Source: Pleurocapsa sp. MO_226.B13 (GTDB lineage: Bacteria; Cyanobacteriota; Cyanobacteriia; Cyanobacteriales; Xenococcaceae). Taken from it: DNA of 51,034 bases. The DNA lies in NCBI GenBank assembly GCA_030064795.1, contig JASJEI010000014.1, positions 1 to 51,034 on the forward strand. The letters run 5' to 3'. Below the pieces are notes generated by a model. That model did not search any database. It saw only the letters and a list, made by a program, of their open reading frames with translations, and had not been told where the DNA came from. Shown here in pieces: positions 26,435 to 35,575 of this stretch. The translations under genes and the position numbers were made by a program. Numbering within the stretch: position 1 is the first letter of the stretch; every line of letters starts with the position of its first letter.

Positions 26435-26593
26435 ATGCTAATAAGATGGAAACCATTCGTAACCAAAACTTTTATTTGGATATTCGCCGAAATTTTACTA
26501 AATTCTCAGGGACTAGATACCCTTGCCGATTATAGTGAATTTGTGTTTAGCCAATTTGATTGCGACCAAAATACCCTGGTTCGTTTTATCTAA
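26435..26593 (+). CDS. Candidate small protein (52 aa) with strong ribosome binding site
   Basis: A 52-codon frame beginning MLIRWKPFVTKTFIWIFAEI, then LLNSQGLDTLADYSEFVFSQ, ending in TAA. An AAGGAGG Shine-Dalgarno sequence sits 9 bp before the ATG (26419-26425), stronger than at most genes here. The N-terminal half is amphipathic to hydrophobic with Trp and could associate with membrane; the second half is acidic. No family is recognised. It lies between two 90-bp direct repeats downstream of the expansin gene. Codon usage is plausible, but only homologues would prove it. Confidence 0.5.
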   Translation: MLIRWKPFVTKTFIWIFAEILLNSQGLDTLADYSEFVFSQFDCDQNTLVRFI

Positions 26594-27140
26594 AACACTG
26601 TTGTATAAACAACTTATAGACGACTCTAAAATTTGATTAAAGTCTATTTTTTGAGCAATTATTTTTCAACAATAAACAATTATAATTTGAAGTGATTATA
26701 ACTACATTCGTCGGTAGTCTTCTTTTTCGCTTCAATTTATTGAACAGCGATCGCTAACCAACAAAAAAACTGTATCAATCGAACAAATCTTAGTCAAAAA
26801 GCGCAAAAATTTCTCTAAAAACGATTTAGCAAATCGATCGCTCAGTCTGGTTGTAGGGGAAGGACTAGTGACCGAGCCTGGCAGTTCTTGGGTGGAGAGA
26901 CGATGCATTGCTCAACCGAGCTTTCAGGGATACCATTGCTGGCTTTGCCGAAATGATGGGTGAGGTATTGGTTTACATCTAGATATTAAGCTACAGGCAT
27001 TTTAAAATCGCGATCTAAGTTTATTTACAATACGCGATCTCTTGATTCATGCGACGCGACCCTAAAGGATACACCGTCGGACATTGTACCCTTGTGGTGT
27101 AAGCTAGTCCTTTAGGACAAGAGGTCTATTTAATTAAATA
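26594..27140. other. Gene-poor DNA between the small ORF and the KaiC-like gene
   Basis: Contains the second 90-bp direct repeat, then 26760-27140 without a credible frame. GATCCTAAAGG/CCTTTAGG type short inverted pieces near 27060-27120 (CCTAAAGGATA and TCCTTTAGGAC) resemble the repeat debris at 23610-23640 and 17815-17830. Confidence 0.4.
26668..26757. repeat. 90-bp direct repeat, copy 2
   Basis: Direct repeat of 26049-26139 (see there). Same orientation, about 620 bp apart, with the same CAGCGATCGCTAA end. Confidence 0.7.
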
Positions 27141-28583
27141 TCAACGTTTATTAATCCATTTTGGTACACCACTTAAAATTCCCCGTAAATTGGTTAGAGG
27201 TTCTCCGACTTTAAGACCATATTTAGTAATTTTAAATTCTCTGAGGGTGCGTTCACAATCTGATACTCTTTTCTTCAATACGCCGATCGCTTTGCGTAAG
27301 CGACCATCTAATTCTAAATAACGTAGAAAAATCAGATTATCGGCTAAATAGCCAAGTCCCGTCTCGGTAACGCTAAATTCTGAGCCTGTAATCATTTGAA
27401 CTTCCTCGATCAAGATTGCTGTCACGCCTATACTTTTTAAATCTTGACACAAGGAATGTAGCTCAGGCACCAAATTCTTTCCCTGCACCGATAGCTTATA
27501 ACCAGAGGTACTGTCAAGCATGATTACTCTAGCGTTATTTTGCGCTACTTCAGTGCGTACCAAATGCACAAATTGATTGGGAGTATACTTGAGTGGCTCT
27601 ACTTCCAAAATCGATAACGTACCGCTTTCGATCATCGAATGAACGGGAATATTGACCGCTTGGCAGCGTTTTAAGATCGTTTCTTTAGCTTCTTCAAAAG
27701 TATAGACGACCGATCCCTCTCCCCTACCCGCAGTTTCTTTGATAAACTGCATCCCCAAAGTAGATTTACCCACACCAGAAGGGCCACTAATAATTGTAGT
27801 CGTTCCTTGTTCCAGACCACCGTGTAACATTTCGTCGATTTCGGGGATACCTGAAGAAATAGTTTCTGAGGCTAATTCGCAAGGATTAATTTTAGGAATT
27901 AAGCGAGGAAAAACTGCTATACCGCGAGGGGTTAATTGCAGTTCGTGATAACCACTAATAAAATCAGAACCGCGAAATTTAGCAACTCTAATCCTACGTT
28001 GTTCGGGAGTTATTCGTAGCTCGATTACCCCATCACTCATAAACTGGAGATCGTCATCAGGATTGCGATCGCTTCCTTCAGAAGTAAACAACATAGTTGT
28101 TTTTCGCTCCAGCATAAAACAGAGAAAAGACTGTACTTGTTTGCGAAAATGAAAGGTATCTGATGACAAGAAGCGAAATTGCGTTATGGCATCTAAGAAA
28201 ATGCGTTGAGGTTTAACTTCATCAATAGCAGTGATAATTTTTTTGGTAATCGGAGCTTTATCAACTTCAGCAGGAGAGAAGATATCGTAGGTTTGATTAT
28301 CAGAAAAAAAATCTGCCCTAGGACTGAGATCGAGAAATTCTACATCATTAATATCTACTCCGACTAATTCAGCATTGCGTCGTAACCTAGTTTCTGGTTC
28401 GCTAAAACTGATAAATAAACATCTCTCCCCTTGAGATACTCCAGTACGGAGAAAATGAAATCCCAGAGTAGTCTTACCGCTACCTGGTTGACCAGTAATC
28501 AAATAAGTTTGCTCGGTAATTAAACCTCCTGATAAAATTTCGTCTAAGCCAGCAATCCCAGTAGAGATACGATTTAAAGTCAT
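27141..28583 (-). CDS. KaiC-like double-domain RecA-type ATPase (not the clock KaiC)
   Basis: 480 residues made of two KaiC domains. Walker A motifs are ITGQPGSGKTT (about 29-39) and ISGPSGVGKST (about 265-275). The acidic residues after strand 2 are seen as FSEPET and FEEAKET. The second Walker B area is ARVIMLDSTSGYKL. It is shorter than clock KaiC (about 519 residues) and lacks a visible Ser-Thr pair equivalent to the autophosphorylation sites near the end of KaiC. Such homologues occur widely with sensor kinases; here no kinase gene is adjacent. Likely a cytoplasmic hexameric signalling ATPase. Confidence 0.87.
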   Translation of the reverse strand: MTLNRISTGIAGLDEILSGGLITEQTYLITGQPGSGKTTLGFHFLRTGVSQGERCLFISFSEPETRLRRNAELVGVDINDVEFLDLSPRADFFSDNQTYDIFSPAEVDKAPITKKIITAIDEVKPQRIFLDAITQFRFLSSDTFHFRKQVQSFLCFMLERKTTMLFTSEGSDRNPDDDLQFMSDGVIELRITPEQRRIRVAKFRGSDFISGYHELQLTPRGIAVFPRLIPKINPCELASETISSGIPEIDEMLHGGLEQGTTTIISGPSGVGKSTLGMQFIKETAGRGEGSVVYTFEEAKETILKRCQAVNIPVHSMIESGTLSILEVEPLKYTPNQFVHLVRTEVAQNNARVIMLDSTSGYKLSVQGKNLVPELHSLCQDLKSIGVTAILIEEVQMITGSEFSVTETGLGYLADNLIFLRYLELDGRLRKAIGVLKKRVSDCERTLREFKITKYGLKVGEPLTNLRGILSGVPKWINKR

Positions 28584-28867
28584 TCCGATATTAGTTAAAA
28601 GTTATTGAGAGATTAAGATCATTTTTACCACTAAAACATACAGTTAAAGCATTATCTTTGCAGGTGGGGAAATTTTAATTTCGGCGTCGTTGATTAAAAG
28701 TATGAAACCGAAAATTAATCTATTCGGAGCTTTTAGCTTTTAGTCTTCATCTGCTGAACCCGTGAAAATGAGAGGAATCATACCTCGATTCAGCAACGCC
28801 TTAATTTCAAGTCATTATGCAAACTCGATCTAAGATCGAAGATGCTTGTGGTAAAGTGTTGGGTAGT

Positions 28868-30280
28868 TTATCTCTTAACTTTTGTTCCTGGCTGAATTTG
28901 CTCGGTAGGATGAAGAATAACTTTTTCTCCTGCCTCTAATCCAGTTTGAATCACTGCCTCAAAATTACTACGTTGACTCACTTGTATCCGTCGCTTTTGG
29001 GCTTGATTATTTTCTACCACAAAGGTACACCAAGTATTAGATACAACTCGATTATTTCCAGGTTCGCAGCGAAACAAAGCACTTAGAGGAATAACCAAAA
29101 CATCTTCTCCCGACCAAACTACGGTTTTGGTTTCGACTCGATAGCGATCGCCAAGTTTCCCTGTTGCTCTTTGAGAATTAATAAAATCGGCAATGACATT
29201 GACTCGCTGTTCTTCTACTCCCAGGGCAGAAACTTTAGTAAAAGCCGAAGGTTCGACATAACGCACCTTTGCCTCAAGGCTAGTATCTCCGCCATAATGT
29301 TCGAGCAACATAGTGGCACCAGGCTTGACTTTGACTGCATCAGAAGAAAGTAAATCGACGACAATTTCTAAGTCTTGAGGATTTCCCAGTTCCAAGAGTT
29401 GAGTCCCCGCCTCGACATATTTGGCACTTTCTAAATTAACTCTTAATACGTAGCCATCAATGGGGGAAGTAATATTGGTTAGTTGAGCATCATCAGTTAG
29501 TTTGGCTAATTCTGCTTCAACGCTAGCTATACGGGCATCGTAAACATCTAACAAATAATCTGGATCTTGTCGTTCGGCACGAAGCATGGCAAGGGCTTGA
29601 CGGGCAGCATTGACTTCTGCCGTGGCACTTTCAGCTATTCTGGTTTCTGCTTCTAAGGCTCTGGTTTTAGTAATTGCTTCTAATTCCGCTCGTTCTTGTT
29701 CCTGACGTGAAATGACTCCATCGGCGTGTAATTGCTGGTTACGATCGCGATCGCGTTCTGCCTGTTTTAAGGCTGCCTTAGCTTGCTCTACCCTAGCAGC
29801 TGCCTCTCTTTGTTTTGCCACTGCTACGCTGATTCTCGCTTCCGCCTGAGCGATCGCTTCTTGTTTGGGACGTTGGGTTTCTACTCCTGCTTTTTCCGCT
29901 TGCCATTGGCGCAACCTGGCTTGAGCTTCCTGGATATCCGACTCTAGAGGTAAAGGATCGATTTGAGCGATAACTTCTCCTTGAGTAACGCGATCGCCTT
30001 CATCTAGATCGATCCTGGCCAATCTTCCCGCGACGGGGGCAGAAACTACATAGCGTTTGCGGATCCGGGTTTCTCCTTCTTCATCGACAGTAACACGCAC
30101 ATCACTCCGTCTAACTTCTGCCACATCGACAACAATCGGTGCGGGCATAAATGCCCAAATTATTATTGCAAGCATACCCACTCCCCCAAAAAGGTAGGGC
30201 AAACGCCGAAATATACCTTTGAGTGGATTATTTTTTACTTTAGGTACTGATTGTTTGGCTTTCTCTGTAGTCAGCTTCAC
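28868..30280 (-). CDS. HlyD family periplasmic adaptor (RND/ABC efflux)
   Basis: 470 residues. A transmembrane anchor at about 28-48 (LPYLFGGVGMLAIIIWAFMP), then the first lipoyl half (APVAGRLARIDLDEGDRV), a long Ala/Glu/Arg-rich coiled coil (about 115-265), the second lipoyl half (ITSPIDGYVLRVNLESAKYV) and beta-barrel plus membrane-proximal domains to LHPTEQIQPGTKVKR. A membrane-fusion protein that links an inner-membrane pump to an outer-membrane channel. No pump gene lies beside it. A pair of Cys residues (RCEPGNN...WCTF) in the barrel is unusual and might form a disulfide. Confidence 0.88.
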   Translation of the reverse strand: MKLTTEKAKQSVPKVKNNPLKGIFRRLPYLFGGVGMLAIIIWAFMPAPIVVDVAEVRRSDVRVTVDEEGETRIRKRYVVSAPVAGRLARIDLDEGDRVTQGEVIAQIDPLPLESDIQEAQARLRQWQAEKAGVETQRPKQEAIAQAEARISVAVAKQREAAARVEQAKAALKQAERDRDRNQQLHADGVISRQEQERAELEAITKTRALEAETRIAESATAEVNAARQALAMLRAERQDPDYLLDVYDARIASVEAELAKLTDDAQLTNITSPIDGYVLRVNLESAKYVEAGTQLLELGNPQDLEIVVDLLSSDAVKVKPGATMLLEHYGGDTSLEAKVRYVEPSAFTKVSALGVEEQRVNVIADFINSQRATGKLGDRYRVETKTVVWSGEDVLVIPLSALFRCEPGNNRVVSNTWCTFVVENNQAQKRRIQVSQRSNFEAVIQTGLEAGEKVILHPTEQIQPGTKVKR

Positions 30281-30559
30281 TGGTCGGGATGGTTTATCGC
30301 TCGTAGCTAGGTAGAAGGAGATAGCTAATCTTAGCTGGTGATTTCCAGTTTATAAGTTTTTTACTCCTACCTATATTATTAATTATGAAATTATGAATTA
30401 TGGACGACGAAAGTTAATCTTTAATTATTTTATCTTCCTTCCGTGAGAAGACCCTCGCGAAAGAGCGATGGGATGAATTACTTACAGGATCTATGTTAAC
30501 GGTTTAATATTAACTCTAGCTTTCAGCGATCGCAATTGTTCCTATAGTTGATAACCCAC

Positions 30560-31153
30560 CTAGTTCAACACTACTTCCTGGCGCACTAACCTTGCCTCCC
30601 TAGACTGTATTTGTTTTAACTCTAAACTGACGTTATCAAGACGAGAAAACTCTTGTCCTTCTACTCTTCGTTCTGATTCCAATCCACCAATCAAAGCATT
30701 TAAACGGCTACCAGCTAAAGGTTTAGGGTCTAGTAGCTGTAGTCCAGGGGCAACAGCGAGCGCGTATTGTTCGAGTAAATACTTTTGTTTCTGGAAATCG
30801 TAAAGCACTCCCATCGGCACATTACGCAATTCGCTATCAAGAACAAAAACCAAAGTTTCTACCTGACTTGTTTCTAACTCAGCAGCAATTGGCTCAACTA
30901 GCCAACTGTATAATTGCTGAGATAGTTTTTTGACATCATTGGTGCGATCGGGTTCTTTGAGATACTGCTGTAGTTGAGCCAATACTTCTTTGACTTCAGC
31001 TTCGGGGCGATCGCTGTGATAATGTCGTAGCTGTTTTATTCCTGGTAATTTGACAATAACTTCAAACCGTTTAGGCAGAATGATTGGGTAAAAAACTGCT
31101 GTGGTAGGATTTGATTCAACAATACTATCTAATTGTTCTGGTTCTGGATTCAA
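30560..31153 (-). pseudogene. Truncated CHAT domain protein
   Basis: About 197 residues carrying the first half of a CHAT (caspase-like) domain: LPKRFEVIVKLPG, LSQQLYSWLVEPIAAELETS, LVFVLDSELRNVPMGVLYDF, YLLEQYALAVAPGLQLLDPK. It breaks off before the catalytic His (HxxTHG) and Cys (SACET) motifs and lacks the usual upstream TPRs. Upstream in the same frame are several stops, and the only start is a TTG. The intact relative at 41694-44213 has both motifs. Probably dead. Confidence 0.75.
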
Positions 31154-31402
31154 ACATCAGCAATTGGTATGCTGCGCGTACAAAGCGCGATCTCTGAGTG
31201 GATCTAAAAAGCGATCGCCAGATCCGCTTTTGCTTGATTTTTCGCCAGGAACTATACAACATCAGACTTCGTTATCTATTCTCCAAGCCAACTTATGTTC
31301 GCCATATTCGCCAGAGTAGATTCGATGATTAGTTAGCTTGATAACTTTCATCTTCTATTGTTTATTGTTTCCTCACTTTTCCCTAATTCACATTGTGCGT
31401 AC

Positions 31403-32419
31403 CTAGTAACTTAGAACCGAATCTATCACTTGAATAATACCATTTGATGATTGAATATCAGCTTCAATAATATAAGCTAAATTATCGATCGACACAGTTC
31501 CACTCTTTCTGGTGAAGGTAAGTTCGTCCCTTCTAACCGTTTCTAAGCTCAAACCATTGGTCAGTTCAGAGTAAAAATACTCACCAGCGACTACATGATT
31601 TGAGACAAGCTCGGCCAAGCGATCGCGATTAGCTGGCTCGAATAAACTATCTATCTCTGACTGAGCAAGCGAGTTAAAAGCCTCGTCAGTTGGTGCAAAT
31701 ACAGTAAATAGACCAGTTCCCTTAATTGCGTCAGGACCAGTTGTCCTTAACGCACTCGCAAATAATGTTAGATTAGGCGCGTTATCAATATTAGAGATAA
31801 AGTTGGTGGATTCACTAAAATTATCGCGATAAGTTTTAGAATTTTCATACCTAGGAATAGTTCGCGTCCCTGGCACTTCTCGAACTTGCCATGGTGTTTC
31901 TGCACTCACGGAAATTTTGTCAACACAACTTTCTCCTGAAAGATCGCACGACTCGATTTCTAGCAAGCCATCATCCGTCCAGCCAGTAATAGTTCCAGAA
32001 ATTTTGTCATGCAATGTATCGGTTCGTACGTTGTACACCTGGACAAATGATGTTTCATAGCCAGTGCCTCCAACCGCGACAAATTGCCCCTCTGGTGAAA
32101 TAACTGCTTCTCGATACGTATCAGAGTTATTAACGAATTCTTGAAAACTATCAGAGTTACTAGGATCTATCGGTTTAGATATGCGATCGGATTTAGCAAT
32201 AAATCTGGTTTCTCCGTTCGACAAAGTGGCATACACTCCACCATCAGTAGTATCTGCTCTCGTTTCACGTACCTCGGTACTGACAACAGTCAAGTTTATA
32301 TTATTGTTCTCATTCACTGGATTATTGGCTCGGTCAGAACCACCATCACTAGACAACGCAATAAATCCAATCAGTCCCACTACTACTGATATAAATACAG
32401 TAATTATTTTTTTATTCAT
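31403..32419 (-). CDS. Fasciclin (FAS1) domain secreted/anchored protein
   Basis: 338 residues from the ATG at 32419. A membrane segment opens the protein (MNKKIITVFISVVVGLIGFI), acting as signal anchor. The middle (about 40-200) is a beta-rich region without a recognised family. Residues about 205-338 are a FAS1 domain: FASALRTTG, GLFTVFAPTDEAFNSL, LVSNHVVAGEYF, IIQVIDSVLSY. FAS1 domains mediate adhesion. The frame stays open upstream to 32662, adding about 81 residues (with LDCHWWQPEGKLACLRCPQ, two Cys motifs) that would put the membrane segment in the middle; whether that part belongs is unclear because AGGAG lies too close to the ATG at 32419. Confidence 0.78.
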   Translation of the reverse strand: MNKKIITVFISVVVGLIGFIALSSDGGSDRANNPVNENNNINLTVVSTEVRETRADTTDGGVYATLSNGETRFIAKSDRISKPIDPSNSDSFQEFVNNSDTYREAVISPEGQFVAVGGTGYETSFVQVYNVRTDTLHDKISGTITGWTDDGLLEIESCDLSGESCVDKISVSAETPWQVREVPGTRTIPRYENSKTYRDNFSESTNFISNIDNAPNLTLFASALRTTGPDAIKGTGLFTVFAPTDEAFNSLAQSEIDSLFEPANRDRLAELVSNHVVAGEYFYSELTNGLSLETVRRDELTFTRKSGTVSIDNLAYIIEADIQSSNGIIQVIDSVLSY

Positions 32420-32708
32420 TCTCCTACTTTTCTCATTTTCATTCCCTTGACCCGAAGTGCCGACATCAACTCGTCCTCCATCTAGAGTGAATACACAATT
32501 TAAGTGCATCGGCAGCTTAGAATAATTTTCTGTCATAACTTGGGGGCAACGCAGACAGGCTAATTTTCCTTCTGGTTGCCACCAATGACAGTCAAGGCGG
32601 ATTTGAGAAACAGGTGAAGTTGCAGTGACACTCGATAACTGTTGGACAATTCGCTGTGCCAAGCGACAATCTGCATCCTTTAATTATGCGATCGTCACGA
32701 TTACATAT

Positions 32709-33398
32709 TCAGCAATGCTTTTTTTGCAGTGTATAACATATTCGTAAATCGCCTATATATCGGTCGTATACCAATAAATCTAGACGTTCTGCTATGGTTT
32801 CAAACCAGTCAGGATAGAATCTGACACAATCAATAGGGTAACGATGATATTTGAAGCCTGGTATATGAGTATGAAGAATTAACTTTCCCCCAGGGTTTAA
32901 CATCTGACTTAAATCGACTACGTGTTTATATGGGTTGAGTAGATGTTCTAGCATTGCTTGTGACACGATCGCATCAAATTTACCCATTTCTGGAGGTTCT
33001 TCTTCAAAATTCCATTGATAATCTGTATCATTTCCCAGTCCTGCTGTTACGATCTCATCGGTATTGATACCAAACAGTTCAGAATAATAGTTTTTATCAG
33101 CGTTATACTCACCTGGTAAGAGAACACGATCGATCTTTTGTTCTACATTGTTGATAATATCTACGATTACACCTCTAATAGTTCCACTTTCTTTTGATAA
33201 TCCTTTAATATGTAGTTTTTTATAGTTTCGATCGAGACGAAAATCTCCATATTGTCGTCTAATTTCTGAGTATTCATGGAAGGAAAATAACTTTTTTTGG
33301 AGTATAGATATGATTTTTGAGATAATTTCTCTGGGGATTTTTTTATAGCTGTATCTAGCATTACTGACCAGGTTAATTCTCCTATTTTTTTTAGTCAT
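32709..33398 (-). CDS. Methyltransferase-like protein (class I, Methyltransf_11-type)
   Basis: 229 residues. A basic N-terminal helix region is followed by a Rossmann-like part: VLLPGEYNADKNYYSELFGI, FDAIVSQAMLEHLLNPYKHV, LSQMLNPGGKLILHTHIPGF, all typical of SAM-dependent methyltransferases acting on small molecules or glycans. The glycine-rich motif I is weak (the area reads RVLLPGEYNAD), so SAM binding is not assured. Stands alone in an AT-rich region, suggesting acquisition by transfer. The last residues end CYTLQKKHC. Confidence 0.7.
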   Translation of the reverse strand: MTKKNRRINLVSNARYSYKKIPREIISKIISILQKKLFSFHEYSEIRRQYGDFRLDRNYKKLHIKGLSKESGTIRGVIVDIINNVEQKIDRVLLPGEYNADKNYYSELFGINTDEIVTAGLGNDTDYQWNFEEEPPEMGKFDAIVSQAMLEHLLNPYKHVVDLSQMLNPGGKLILHTHIPGFKYHRYPIDCVRFYPDWFETIAERLDLLVYDRYIGDLRICYTLQKKHC

Positions 33399-33960
33399 TG
33401 CCTTAATTCAAAAATATTCCAAAACTATTATCTCATTATTTGCGTAATTGGAATATGGCAACGATTTGTGGATTCTATTTTCATATTGGGGTAAAACTAC
33501 TTGTTGACAAAGATTTTAAGATTTAAATCCTTCTAGGCTTGTAGGATTTTCTTCAAGGTACTAAATAATATTTTTATAGTTATCAGACATTTTTTTTATT
33601 TATAGTTACTAAATGAACAGATATAATTATTTATTGATTATGCAATTATTGAGTTAAGCAAGTAAAAGCATATTTTTACTTTTTTAATTTATCTAAGGAA
33701 TAAGTATTTTTAAAATATTAGATTATATTTAGTAAAAATTGCGATATGAATTTTAATTTCAAACTCGCTCAATTGGAGATCGATTTAATTATCAAGAATT
33801 TAAAAAATACTGACAAGATTTTTTTTTAGCTGAAGTTTGCATTTTTTTAGTTCTTAAGCCGTTTGTCTTTTCATCTAGAGTAATAATATCAAGTCCGTTT
33901 GATTAGTTAGACAAAAACCTGATTGACTGACAAAAGACGAGCTTAAAATGGCTAAAAAGC
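33399..33960. other. 560-bp very AT-rich stretch
   Basis: Long A/T runs, no frame with coding character on either strand, no clear repeat. Possibly upstream control for the methyltransferase gene, or decayed sequence around the transposase stump. Confidence 0.4.
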
Positions 33961-34377
33961 CTATCTAACAAAGATTTGAGCGGCTATAAAAATTTCAGAC
34001 AGTTTCTCAATTTCAAATTGGAGATTGGGTTGAAGGATGAAACCCAACACAGGAAATACTTTCGTTGGGTTACGCGCTGTCGATTCAGATCCCTCAAACT
34101 GAATCCCTAACATTTGAAATGTTGGATTATGTCTCAAATAAATAATAGTTAATAATACTTGGTCTTTAATAGATAATTTGGGCTTGTTCCCTCCTCCTGC
34201 TGCGATAATCCTCACTTTTTGTTTTTCTTTTAACTCAATTTGCTCTTCATGTAGTTGTTTGACCAAGTCAACTAACTTATTAAATTGTTCGTAACTTATT
34301 CCTAATAAACGTTTGGCTTCTTTGGTTTTTTTTTCCAAGGTATCTAAAATCAAGCTCATTGCTTCAATTGACTCCAA
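33961..34377 (-). pseudogene. Transposase N-terminal stump (IS5-like helix-turn-helix part)
   Basis: 138 residues. The N-terminal part with KDQVLLTIIYLRHNPTFQML, GIQF and ESTA is the helix-turn-helix region of DDE transposases of the IS5 superfamily. After ESTA the sequence departs from the family, where AACCCAAC (minus strand; near 34070) and GTTGGGTT form an 8-bp inverted repeat, and the DDE core is absent. Inactive remnant. Confidence 0.7.
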
Positions 34378-34448
34378 TATCTCTTTTAGCTCTGTCCTTA
34401 CACTACACTATTTATATTTTGGAGATGTCTATTGATATCTTCAACAAA

Positions 34449-34502
34449 AAAGTACCAAAAAATCAAATCGATCGTAGAGACGTAATATATTACGTCTCTA
34501 CG
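34449..34502. repeat. Palindrome repeat P, copy 1
   Basis: AAAAAGTACCAAAAAATC (about 34447-34464) followed by a perfect 30-bp palindrome (34473-34502) with arms CGTAGAGACGTAATA. The same AGTACCAAAAAATC then GTAGAGACGTAATAT order recurs at 35185-35233. Confidence 0.8.
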
Positions 34503-34581
34503 CAAATTATTTTCTCTTAGAAATAATTCCTTGAAGCCTTATTTGTTAAAACTTTTGACTTTTAACTTCCGCGTAGCAGTG

Positions 34582-34725
34582 CTAGTTACTATTGTTTTTA
34601 GGGTTTCGGGAAATATTGTTATTTCCTTGGTTGTTTATTTGAGCTATTGTTAGAAAACTATAAATGCTTATAAGATATACAATTGCGAAAAATAGAATAT
34701 ACAGAGGTGGATTGGCGAAGTTCAT
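34582..34725 (-). CDS. Candidate small single-pass membrane protein (47 aa)
   Basis: A 47-codon frame from ATG at 34723-34725 to TAG at 34582-34584, reading MNFANPPLYILFFAIVYLIS, then IYSFLTIAQ and a polar Asn-rich tail. One hydrophobic helix (about residues 8-28) followed by a soluble tail is the layout of small subunits of photosynthetic or respiratory complexes, but no family is recognised. The ribosome binding site is weak (TTGAG). It is the only plausible gene in a 1.2-kb repeat-rich gap. Confidence 0.45.
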   Translation of the reverse strand: MNFANPPLYILFFAIVYLISIYSFLTIAQINNQGNNNISRNPKNNSN

Positions 34726-34726
34726 T

Positions 34727-35180
34727 GTCTCAAATTTAGGTTTATTTAATTAATTTTTTATTTAAAAGCTAAAAGTTTTTAGCCTTTATCGCTAGATAGC
34801 AATTTTGGTAGTGTTGTCAAAAGAAGAGATCGAAGCAAAAAAGTGTAGTAATTTGCTGAAAATTCCCAGCGATCGCCTTATCGATCGATTCATACAGCCG
34901 TTTTCAGTTGAATAGACTACGCTGATGATTAGCTAGTTCGTAGCTATCAGCTATTAGCTATTAGATACCCGCTTCTTACGTGGTTCTACTAGCTGCGGAA
35001 GCCGCAGCGTAGCCCACGCGCTTTCTTAAATTTTATTTTTGTGGTCTACTCATTTGAGCGCGGGAGATGCCGAACCTGAGTCGGCATATTTAACCGCGCT
35101 GTTGAAAAGCGCAATAAGTTCATAAAAGGCGATCGCTTTTTTTGTTCGACATTCCCAAAAGATGCGAAATCCGATTACCA
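34727..35180. other. Gene-free DNA
   Basis: AT-rich to mixed, with a short palindrome CTGCGGAAGCCGCAG (about 34993-35007) and HIP1 sites. No coding frame. Confidence 0.4.
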
Positions 35181-35500
35181 AAAAGTACCAAAAAATCGAC
35201 CCTAGAGACCTATTGTCTGTAGAGACGTAATATCAGGTTCGGTTGAACAGTTAAATATTTTGACGAGCAAAAGGTGCGGATTTCTAATCCGCCAAGGAAC
35301 GCGCGAGTCGTGGCTTAGGGAATTAGGGAATTGCGGTGCGACCCTGTTGACGAAACGTCAGCCAAGGAACGCGCACCGTTAGGGATTTGGGGGATAAGCT
35401 TAATTTTAAGTAATCATCCGTACCTGATATAATATATTACGTCTCTACAGGGTGTGACAATTTAACTGATAAATATTCTATGTAAACAGGATTTGGTATT
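35181..35500. repeat. Palindrome repeat P, copy 2, interrupted by element E
   Basis: Left part: AAAAAGTACCAAAAAATC then TGTAGAGACGTAATAT (35218-35233). Right part: ATATTACGTCTCTACA (35434-35449) then GATAAATATTCTATGTAAAC and AGGATTTGGTAT (to about 35500). The right part matches the reverse complement of 38723-38803. The two palindrome arms are separated by element E copy 2. Confidence 0.75.
35234..35426. repeat. Interspersed element E, copy 2
   Basis: 193 bp with ends CAGGTTCGG and CCGTACCTG (inverted, one mismatch in nine), flanked on both sides by ATAT. In reverse orientation it carries the same left end (GTACGGATGATTACTT) and right end (AACTGTTCAACCGAAC) as copy 1 at 12461-12780, while the interior differs and contains two AAGGAACGCGC segments. 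No open reading frame. Confidence 0.7.
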
Positions 35501-35575
35501 ATTTATTTAAGCAAAGCGATCGCTTTTCTATATTTCCAAGAAAATCAGCCAGTTATTACAAAAACTAGAAAGTTT

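Noticed and set aside
27141..28583. Assignment as clock KaiC
   Set aside because: Shorter, no visible phosphosite pair and no kaiA or kaiB beside it.
31154..31402. Possible continuation of the CHAT gene upstream
   Set aside because: The frame contains several stops and the intervening sequence does not resemble TPR or CHAT.
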